A stretch of DNA of 64,000 nt from Cinclus cinclus (Eukaryota > Chordata > Aves > Passeriformes > Cinclidae): NCBI RefSeq assembly GCF_963662255.1, contig NC_085046.1:136195392-136259391 (forward strand), written 5' to 3'. The position numbers and the translations under genes were made by a program. The notes below the pieces were generated by a model. The model worked only from the letters and a program-made list of their open reading frames with translations, searched no databases and was not told where the DNA came from. Each line of letters begins with the position of its first letter. Within the stretch, counting starts at the first letter, position 1. Shown here in pieces: positions 38,601 through 48,378 of this stretch.

Positions 38601-40672
38601 TGTGCTGTGTTGTGCTGAGCTGTGCTGAGCTGTGCTGTTCTGTGCTGTGCTGTGCTGAGCTGTGTTGTGCTGTGCGGTGCTGTGCTGTGCTGAGCTGTGC
38701 TGTGCTGAGCTGTGCTGTGCTGAGCTGTGCTGTGCTGAGCTATGCTGTGCTGTGCTGTTCTGTGCTGTGCTGTGCTGTGTTGTGCTGAGCTGTGCTGAGC
38801 TGTGCTGTGCTGAGCTGTGCTGAGCTGTGCTGTGCTGAGCTGTGCTGAGCTGTGCTGTGCTGAGCTGTGCTGTGCTGTTCTGTGCTGTGCTGTGCTGAGC
38901 TGTGCTGAGCTGTGCTGTGCTGAGCTGTGCTGAGCTGTGCTGTGCTGTGCTGTGCTGTTCTGTGCTGTGCTGAGCTGTGCTGTGCTGTGCTGAGCTGTGC
39001 TGAGCTGTGCTGTGCTGTGCTGTGCTGAGCTGTGCTGTGCTGTGCTGTTCTGTGCTGTGCTGAGCTGTGCTGAGCTGTGCTGTGCTGTGCTGTGCTGTGC
39101 TGTTCTGTGCTGTGCTGTTCTGTGCTGTGCTGTGCTGTGCTGTGCTGAGCTGTGCTGTGCTGTGCTGTGCTGTGCTGTGCTGTGCTGTGCTGTGCTGTTC
39201 TGTGCTGTGCTGTGCTGTGCTGTGCTGAGCTGTGCTGTGCTGTGCTGTTCTGTGCTGTGCTGTGCTGTGCTGAGCTGTGCTGTGCTGTGCTGTTCTGTGC
39301 TGTGCTGAGCTGTGCTGTGCTGTGCTGAGCTGTGCTGAGCTGTGCTGTGCTGTGCTGTGCTGAGCTGTGCTGTGCTGTGCTGTTCTGTGCTGTGCTGAGC
39401 TGTGCTGTTCTGTGCTGTTCTGTGCTGTGCTGTGCTGTGCTGTGCTGTGCTGTGCTGTTCTGTGCTGTGCTGTGCTGTGCTGTGCTGTGCTGTGCTGTGC
39501 TGGTCTGTGCTGTGCTGTGCTGTGCTGTGCTGTGCTGTGCTGTGCTGTGCTGTTCTGTGCTGTGCTGAGCTGTGCTGAGCTGTGCTGTGCGGTGCTGTGC
39601 TGTTCTGTGCTGTGCTGTGCTGTGCTGAGCTGTGCTGTGCTGTGCTGTGCTGTGCTGTGCTGTGCTGTGCTGTTCTGTGCTGTGCTGTGCTGTGCTGAGC
39701 TGTGCTGTGCTGTGCTGTGCTGTTCTGTGCTGTGCTGAGCTGTGCTGTGCTGTGCTGTGCTGTGCTGTTCTGTGCTGTGCTGAGCTGTGCTGTGCTGTGC
39801 TGTGCTGTGCTGAGCTGTGCTGTGCTGTGCTGTGTTGTGCTGAGCTGTGCTGTGCTGTGCTGAGCTGTGCTGAGCTGTGCTGTGCTGAGCTGTGCTGTGC
39901 TGTTCTGTGCTGTGCTGAGCTGTGCTGTGCTGAGCTGTGCTGTGCTGAGCTGTGCTGAGCTGTGCTGTGCTGTGCTGTGCTGAGCTGTGCTGAGCTGTGC
40001 TGTGCTGTGCTGTGCTGTTCTGTGCTGTGCTGTGCTGTTCTGTGCTGTGCTGAGCTGTGCTGAGCTGTGCTGTGCTGTGCTGTGCTGTTCTGTGCTGTGC
40101 TGTGTTGTGCTGAGCTGTGCTGTGCTGTGCTGTGCTGTGCTGTGCTGTTCTGTGCTGTGCTGTGCTGAGCTGTGCTGTGCTGTGCTGTGCTGTGCTGTGC
40201 TGTGTTGTGCTGAGCTGTGCTGTGCTGAGCTGAGCTGTGCTGAGCTGTGCTGAGCTGTGCTGTGCTGTGCTGAGCTGTGCTGTGCTGTGCTGAGCTGTGC
40301 TGTGCTGTGCTGTGCTGTGCTGTGCTGTGCTGTGCTGTTCTGTGCTGTGCTGAGCTGTGCTGAGCTGTGCTGTGCTGATCTGTGCTGTGCTGAGCTGTGC
40401 TGTGCTGAGCTGTGCTGAGCTGTGCTGTGCTGTGCTGTGCTGTTCTGTGCTGTGCTGTGCTGTGCTGAGCTGTGCTGTGCTGAGCTGTGCTGTGCTGTTC
40501 TGTGCTGTGCTGAGCTGTGCTGTGCTGAGCTGTGCTGTGCTGTTCTGTGCTGTGCTGAGCTGTGCTGTGCTGAGCTGTGCTGTGCTGTTCTGTGCTGTGC
40601 TGAGCTGTGCTGTGCTGAGCTGTGCTGTGCTGTTCTGTGCTGTGCTGAGCTGTGCTGTGCTGAGCTGTGCTC
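35659..40672. repeat. 5-kb pentamer tandem array (GTGCT / GAGCT)
   Basis: About 1,000 five-base units are stacked without any other sequence. The base unit is GTGCT. The main variants are GAGCT, GTTCT and GTGTT; rare ones are GTGCG, ATGCT and GATCT. The units keep one register from 35661 to about 37750, shift by one base at a GTGTGT stretch (37751-37756), then keep the new register to the end. Shared rare variants show long internal duplications. On the minus strand no stop codon arises from the common units in any frame, which gives a spurious 1,711-codon open frame of a QHSTA-like repeat. The plus-strand Cys/Leu-rich frames are equally spurious. It lies in the CSMD3 intron, and the sense transcript would carry AGCAC units. 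Confidence 0.97.
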
Positions 40673-40842
40673 AGGGAGCCCGCAGCTGGTCCAGGCTGTG
40701 GAGGGGCAGTGCTGGACCCTTAGAGCCCCCCAGCTCTGCTCTCTGTGCTCAGCCCTGCCCAGGAGCACGGCCTCACCCGGCTCTCCTTGGCTCCTGCTCT
40801 GGGCCTGTGTGCAGCAGCTCTTTTCCTGCTGCTCCCTAAGAT
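40673..40842. other. GC-rich right flank of the pentamer array
   Basis: This stretch, about 170 bp of GC-rich sequence (GGGAGCCCGCAGCTGGTCCA at the start, CTTTTCCTGCTGCTCCCTAAG at the end), returns abruptly to AT-rich intron at about 40843. No coding or RNA feature is seen. It pairs with the left flank as the border of a GC-rich island of about 5.3 kb. Confidence 0.6.
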
Positions 40843-43638
40843 AAGACTAGTCCAATGAATTATTTACAAGTTGCACTAAACGCTCTTTTCATAACATGCA
40901 AAAGGTATCATCAGATGACTCCGACCGGCTTTGCAAAGCAGGTGATTTATGTGATGTTTTATTGGTTCGAACATACCTTCTGCTAACTTCATTAAATCGT
41001 GGGATTTCTTATCTCTAGTGCAAACAAAACTCTTTTTTCTCAAGCTGGGCACTCAGAAAATTGAAGACATATTATAAGCTTAGTGGAATGATTCATCTTG
41101 TACCACAAAAAAATAATGAGAAAGACAGAAATTTGGAAAAACTGAACAGAGTGTTTAATCTAGAAATGCAATATTTTTATCCAGAGTAGGAGTTGTATTA
41201 GATTCTTACCAAAATAAGGTCCAGACAATGTTTTCAAAAGCAATCATAGAAAATCAAGCTTTGTTTTTGTTGGCTTGGGTTTTTTTATTGTTTTGTTCTG
41301 TTTTATTTTGTTTTGTTTTTTTCTTGAGGGGACTATTTGTGTAAATGTGAAAGAAAGGGTACATGAAAATCACAAATATGCACGGGGGGGTGGGGGGGGG
41401 GAATGGACAAAAAAGCTCTAAAAATGAATAATGACGTGACCCAGACATACTCCCAACAACGAAATTTTGCTAAAAGCTTGGTTCAAGCACAGGAAGCAAC
41501 ACTGTCTTTCTGTAAATAAACATTTTTGTAGGTGATTAGAAATATGATTTATGAAAAAAACCCTTTTTTAAATTAAGTTCAAAGTTTAAAGTTATTCCTA
41601 AAAATAAATATTAAGTATTTATAGTTTCAAGCAAAGATTATAATGTAAAACATACTAAATAAAGCATACACAGTAACACAAAGATGCAAGTGAAAAATTG
41701 ACTGCACTTTCCATACTGGTCATATCTGACATACTTATTTTCCATTTATTATTGTTTAGCTGCCATTTAAGTGCCAGGTAAATCAGCTAAAAGCTGTTGA
41801 GCATTCACTGAAGACATGCAATGACTGTAATTTCAGTAAGATTTAATTCTGAGGAGACCAATTAAATGAAGTACAAAACTGAATGAGGAGGATGTCAAAG
41901 GTGATGAGCTCACAAATAGCTGAACTGCAAAATCATTTAATTCGTATAGAATGTTAATCCACAATATTAAATTAAAAAAACAGATGTAGTGGCCTTGTCT
42001 ATCCAAGACAATTTTTTTTAGCTTTCCAGTTATGTACTTTTTCATATACATATGTAGTCCCCTGAAAATATTTTTTGCCTGTTACAAAATTAAAGGGAAG
42101 GTGAAAAGTGCAATCTGATTACACTTTCAGTAATGTCACTAAGTAAAATGTCAAAATACATTGTCATGCTAGGATAATTTCCACAAGCAACTATTACCTC
42201 AGCAAAACTGTTTATTTGTAAAAAAGAAAACTCAAGGAAACATCACCTCACTAATTACTACAGCAATCTGAGAAAATAAATGTCACCATGAAAGATTTAG
42301 CAAAGCTTGCATAATTTCACTATCGTGCTTTCTTAATTTTAAAGCCAATTCTCCACTCACACAAATGTGTACTATTCTTGAGCACCCACGCTCTGGAAAG
42401 ATCTTGTAAGTCTTGCAAAAGTAGTCTATTTCAAGCCCTATATTGAGGCTAATTCATCTTTTCATTTTTAAGTGCTGACTGATTCTTTTCTCTTCCACAT
42501 AATTTCTTACACTGTTGTTCACCAGAATTTAATGGCATCCTGAATACACAATACTGAAACATTTAAGAACAGGTTTCCTTGACTTTCTTCTAAGATGCTG
42601 ACCCTTGAATAAACACATTCTAAAGCTCCAGCATTGAAGAATTAATTTAATTTTAAAAGAATCTTGCACACATATATCTAAAAATGCATCCAGACACAAA
42701 TACATAGATATGAATGTCCATGTGCACACAAATATATATAAACATTTTCAGTAGCTTGAACAAAACAAAGAAAATAATTCTGCCTTTACAAGATATTTTC
42801 ATCTTCCTTTCAGCCTGCTAACTATCTTCACCAGTTTTCCCTGATGCTTATTTAAACTGTAACTCAGTAAGGACCATTGTTTCCTAATGGGAACCATAGT
42901 TTTATTCTTTGCATTTGTGCAGAACATAGCTCACATAATCCTTGAGAATGCAGTTTAGAGTAGATTCATCAGCTGAAGTTCTGACTGACAGTGAGGGCCT
43001 TTTCAGGCTCCTACATTTGAGAAAATCTCAGTTTTGTCTTTTGAGGACTGAATAGAAAGGAGAAAAACATGTTGTGGAAGACAACTCTCAAATCTTTTAT
43101 CTGTGGGTTCCCTCTTTCCTGCAGCTGATATCATTGCATTCAAGCACTCATCAAACAGGAAATAGAAATGAAAACACAGAAGTACAAAGAAAAACAATTT
43201 CATTAGAGATGCATTTATCTACTGAGTGTTAACTATTTAAGAGAATTTATATCCTGCACAAATTTGAGATGTAGAATTACTCTTCTAGTTTCCTTGTAGT
43301 ACCAAGGAAACACATATTAATTTACATATTCCTTTTAGCAATCAGATGCCAGATTTTTTTTTTAATTATTGCCAGTGTATCAACATTTACCACAAAATAT
43401 TACGAAAACACATCCCTTTCTTTGAGGTGTGTTATACACAGTAAAATGAGAGGGGATGTTCCTTAACCAGGAACAGGTGTTACATTCTTTATCACAGGAT
43501 AAATTAATCTAATGGTTTGGTTTGGAATATCACTTAGCTCCAGCCCCAGTCATGGGAAGGGATATTTTTCAGGTTACACAAAACCAGGACGTTTCCAGTG
43601 CATTCTTTAGACAGGATTTCTTCCTCATATCCAACCTT
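40843..43638. other. Unassigned intron sequence
   Basis: AT-rich DNA after the array, containing T/G-rich sequence near 41264-41330 and the G-run at 41384. No exon or transposon is identified. Confidence 0.6.
41384..41401 (+). repeat. G-run (seven G, T, ten G)
   Basis: Seventeen guanines broken by a single T make a compact candidate G-quadruplex on the plus strand and a C-rich i-motif candidate on the minus strand. It stands alone in AT-rich intron. Homopolymer length may be affected by sequencing error. Confidence 0.8.
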
Positions 43639-44590
43639 AATCACAGATCCATAGAATTTTAATATGTTGGAATGACCTTTAGGATCATTTAAGCCAACCC
43701 CCCCACCCAAGGACACCTCCCAGTAGACCAGGTTGCTCAAGGCCTTATCCAACTGTCTTTAAACACTGCCAGGGTTGGAGCTTCCACAGCCTGTTCCAGT
43801 GGCTAACAGTCCCCACAGTGAAAAAATTCTTCCTAATATCTAACCTGAATTCCCCCTCTTTCAATTTGCACTCATTCCCCCTTGACCCTTCACTACAGTT
43901 TCTGATGAAGAGTCCCTCTCCAACTTTCCTTGTAGGTCCCCTTCAGATACTGGGAGGTTGCAAGTCTCCACAAAACCTTCCCTTTTCCAGGGTGAACAGC
44001 CCCTGCATTCTCAGCCTGCTTCATTGGGGAGGTGCTCCAGCCCTCATCTATGTTCTTTGTTCATGTCCAGTTTTTCATCTACCAATATCCCCAACTCTTT
44101 CTCTGCAGGACTGTTTTAAATTAATTGATCGACTAGTGAGTATTGATGCTGAGAACTGACCAGGATGTTATACATGGCCTCATCTCATTGGCCCACTCCT
44201 CCAGCCTGTTGATGTCCCTCTGGGCAGCATCCCTCCCCTCAAGGAAATCAACTGGACAACTCATCTTGGTGCTCTGCAAACGTGCTGAAGATGCACTCAG
44301 TTCCACTGTCCATATCAGTATCAGATATATTGAGTAGTTTTTTTCTGAATACAGACCCCCTGAGGGACATTGCTTGTTGCTCATCTCTATTTGGACTTTA
44401 AGTTGTTGACTGCAACATTTTGGGTGTGGCCACGTGGCCACTGTGCTATTCATCAAGCAGGCCACCCAAACAAATACAAATTTCTCCCATTTAACAAAAA
44501 TGATGTTGAGTGACCATGCCAAAGGCCTTACAGAAGTCTAGATTGATGACAAATTGACTTACAGAAGTCGAGGTAGATGATAGCAAAGAT
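43639..44590 (-). mobile_element. CR1 LINE fragment (about 0.95 kb)
   Basis: The plus strand shows reversed CR1 sequence. Landmarks are AATCACAGATCCATAGAATT, then CAAGGACACCTCCCAGTAGA, CCAGGTTGCTCAAGG, GTTCCAGTGGCTAACAGTCC and AATTCTTCCTAATATCTAAC. Further in, it has GTTGATGTCCCTCTGGGCAG, and near 44515-44545 GCCAAAGGCCTTACAGAAGTC. It is the longest CR1 piece in the window. Near the high-coordinate end a CTTACAGAAGTC motif is repeated (about 44527 and 44559), which looks like a small internal duplication. Open frames inside it are fragments or chance. Confidence 0.85.
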
Positions 44591-45207
44591 AATTAACAAA
44601 TGTATGACTAATATATCTACTGGTATTGCAAAATTATTACATATCTCATAAGCTGCATCCTTTCAGAACTAAACATCTGGGCTAAGACTCTGAAGTAGGC
44701 TCTGATAGGATGCAGGCTCTGTTCTGTGGCACATCACACTCTTGATATCTCAAATGGATTTTTTAATTTTTGTAAACCCTTTCTGTTACTGGGTGTTCAT
44801 ATACAGACACACACACAAAAAAAATTGCCTAGTTTACCTTAATTTTCCTGATCTTTATAAAAAGTCTCCTGTTGCAATGATTACAAAAGTTCCACTGCTA
44901 CTACATCATGCAAACTGAGACATCCACAATCTTATATTTACTTTACATTAATTTATCCATGCTTGTATGCTTCTTAATTAATTACATTTCATTGAGATTA
45001 ATTTTATGAGGGCTAGATTAATTTCAGCACTTGCTTTAACTAAAATTAAACATGATATGCATTTTGACACCTATGATGAATTAGAGGAAGCACACCTTGA
45101 AGACTAAATAAGAAACAATCCATAATTTAAAAACATTAGCTTTAATGATTTTATCATATGTTTTTAATTTATTACTACAGTGAGATTTTAATAATATTCA
45201 TTCTTTA

Positions 45208-45462
<255 letters not shown>

Positions 45463-46006
45463 ATCAATTTTAATATCAACCTTTGACAGAATACATCACT
45501 AGAAGTAATGACTTCTAAAAATATATCAAAATGTTCCTGAGCAACTACTGCATTAAAAAGGTAAAGCCCATTTTCTATACACAAATGCTGGCCACTTAAT
45601 GCCAAACAATCCCACCTACCTAACAAATGTGTTTTCCATACTGTTTATGTAAAGACATATGGTAGCACCTTTGAAAATAAATATATATAACAACATCTAT
45701 GACTAAATTTGTTTGCCTATGAAGCAAAGTATTCACATCAATTTTTTTTTGTCAAAGGGAAGAGTAAATAAGTCTCTTTGGATAGAGGTCTGACACAGGT
45801 TAAACCTGTAAACCATGTGCTTTTCATCCATGTATTTTGTCTCTGGAAAAGACTGAAAGTCTATCTATTATGAGAAAGATTTTCCCAACCAATAATTCTG
45901 GGTTATGAAAGCTCTGTACTTCAGGGCTCATTCTACAGTAGCCATCTGTTGCATCATTGTATAATGTCATGTAAATATTAACATTGACATGTTTTGACTG
46001 ACCCCA

Positions 46007-46566
46007 TGTGGATGCAGTTTAACTGCAGTGATCAGGTAGGGCCCCAGAGCTGCTCCCTCACACACCACCACATCCATACCCTCCTCCCCTCCCCTATGGT
46101 GGGATGGAGGAGAGAAGGAAGAGTAACAGTGAGAAACTTGTGGGTTGAGGCAAGGACAGTTTAATAGGTACAGCAAAGGCTGTGCATGAAGGCAAGGCAG
46201 ATGAAGGAGTTAACTGGCTGCTTTGGCAGGTGGAAAGCAGGCCTACATCAGGACTAATGGTTACATGGAAGACAAACACCATAACCCTGAGTGTGGTCCC
46301 TTCCTCCTTCACTCCATCAGCTTTTATCATTGAGCATGCAGCCGTATGTTCTAGAAAACCCTTTTATTGGTTGGGGTATTCTATGTCCCATTTGTGTCCC
46401 CTCCCACCTTCTTGCCCATTCCCAGAAGAGTCAGAGGTAGAGGAAGCCTGGATGGTGTGTAGGCACTGATAAAATGTTCAGCATTATTTTGGTCACTAAT
46501 CTTAAGCATAAGACCATAGGATCCACCATGAAGAAAATTTAGTCTATCCCAGCCAAATTCAGTACA
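46007..46566 (-). mobile_element. ERVL-type LTR, minus strand (about 560 bp)
   Basis: Read on the minus strand, the element starts TGTACTGAATTTGGCTGGGA at 46566 and passes TTTTCTTCATGGTGG and AAAACCCTTTTA-type U3 sequence (in reverse). It then continues through ATAAAAGCTGATGG, TTTGTCTTCCATGTAACC and CCTATTAAACTGTCC, and closes with GTTAAACTGCATCCACA. The order of landmarks matches the LTR at 18952-19524, but the two differ enough to be separate subfamilies. No clear target duplication flanks it, and the low-coordinate end is approximate. It lies about 0.6 kb upstream of the CUB1 exon in transcript order and in the same orientation as CSMD3, so its polyadenylation signal is in sense. No internal viral genes are attached. 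Confidence 0.8.
46160..46165 (-). promoter_or_regulatory. ATTAAA polyadenylation signal of the minus-strand LTR
   Basis: The minus-strand sequence CCTATTAAACTGTCC carries the LTR polyadenylation hexamer in the sense direction of CSMD3, about 730 bases before the CUB1 exon. It could support premature 3' ends in the first introns; this is inference. Confidence 0.5.
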
Positions 46567-47145
46567 GTGGGTCAAAGCTGAAAAGTTGCTTTGCTCATAG
46601 ATCCTTTTTAAAATCAACATCCTCAAATGTCAGAAATTCCCCCTGCATTCAAACTCTAATTTTTTTGAGCTATAGCAAATTTCCTCTTTTTTTTTTTTTT
46701 TATAAAAAATCCATTTCCTGAGAAAAATAAGAGAACAAGAATAATTATAAAAAGGTCTCTCCCAAAGTCACTGTGCACAGGCAGGGCAGGTCCTTTTCTA
46801 TACTTTTGTTTCAAGTTTCAATGCTCAGTTCTGGCAGTTCTTAACTCTTTTGGGACTTGAGGATATTTTTTATTTTCCACCAGCCTTGTAGTCTGAATGT
46901 AGGTCTACATCCCCTCTCCAGGCTTTCTGCTCTCTTGTCCCTTAAATATTAGATCATCTTTCCTGCTTTGCCTTTTGCAGCCCTGAAACTTCTTATCCCC
47001 AAGAATGCTCGGAGCAAGCCCCTCTTCTAGTGAAGGGATTTCATCTGAGAGAAAGCACAAAGTGCTGAGTTGCTCTTTCACAGAAACATGATGCACATTT
47101 CATAACAAACTACAAACAAACAAACCAGATGCCAACTCTTAAATT

Positions 47146-47168
47146 ATACACACACACACACGTATATA
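47146..47168. repeat. Short (AC)n/(AT)n tract
   Basis: About seven AC units are followed by GTATATAT. Confidence 0.8.
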
Positions 47169-48182
47169 TTTGAGCTCGTTAAATCATCTTCTCCATGGCA
47201 CATTCACAAGCTTGTCTTCACGTTGAGCATTTAAATGTACAGAGACCCCTTTCTCTGGAGTACTAAGCAGAAATCTCATGAGATTTTACACTTTATACTG
47301 CTGAGCTGTAAAGTAACTTTTCATGGCAACAGAAGAGAGGAAAGTACAATTTTTTATCTTGGCTTTTTCATATACATTTATAGTGGTGAAAAAAAGGCGT
47401 CTCTTATGAAGTATGACTGCTTTTTAAATACAATTATCAGTGTATCATAGATATAGAGGATAAAAAGGGAAGACAGTCTTTGAAAGTAATTAGGTTTTTT
47501 TTTTACTTCATCTGACATGTATAGCAAATTTTACCTTCTACTGCAAGATGCCTTGGAGAATTCATTCTCATATCAGTGCCTGCACAACCTTCATTGTTTA
47601 AGAACCTGTTTTATTTATCTCTTTCTGCATCTCCCTCATATACTTGAACTATTTTTAAATCCTCTTTATGTGTTATTATTTATTATTTAAGCTCAGCTGT
47701 TTTATTTAGCACTTTAAAAATCTTTTGGAATGCATTTTTTGCACAAGACACTTTAGAAAATCAAACTATTTACTCATAAGATCTGCATGCTAGAACTTTA
47801 TCACTTCCTACCAAATACAATCACTGTAGTAAGTCTTTTTAAATAATTGTGTGAATGCATTTATCAATCCAGTTCTTCCTAGAAATCCTAGAAATCTCTT
47901 GCTGAAACTAATTCTATAGAATTGGAGATAAAACTTAGAGACAGACTTGAAAATTTAATAGCATGCACTGTTAATTTTCATCCATCTCTCCAGACCAAGT
48001 GTGGAAAGCACAGTATAAACTTTGACTCAAGATCATAATACAGCACCATAATTCAGAACCTTTGTTTCTATACCTACTTCATGAAAGCTTTCAATTACAA
48101 CAGGACTATTCTGTTAATTCAATACAAACTACAAAGAAACACTCATCTATAATAGGTACATTGTTATCAAAATAAAATTACA

Positions 48183-48378
48183 TTTAAAAAACCCAAAAAA
48201 CCAAAACAACAAACAGAACCAAAAAACCCCACAAATAAAACAAAAACAAAAAACAAACAAAAAAAACAAACAAAAAACCCAAAAGACAAAACATAACAAA
48301 ACAAAACAAAACAAAAAAAAAAAAACAAAAAAACCCCACAACCCCACCCAATAAATAATAATTAAAAAAAAAAAACAA
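48183..48378. repeat. A/C-rich low-complexity tract
   Basis: About 195 bp contain almost only A and C on the plus strand, with AAAAC units near 48290-48320 and several CCCC clusters. The sense strand of CSMD3 is U/G-rich here. The hydrophobic Phe/Val-rich open frames on the minus strand are artefacts. Confidence 0.9.

Noticed and set aside
35633..40768. Minus-strand open frame of 1,711 codons encoding a QHSTA-like repeat protein
   Set aside because: It is simply the pentamer array read through. The common units contain no stop codon in any minus-strand frame, so openness carries no information. It has no splice or promoter context.
35711..40844. Many plus-strand Cys/Leu/Ala-rich frames over the array
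   Set aside because: These are translations of the same GTGCT/GAGCT units, broken wherever a TGA forms. They are not genes.
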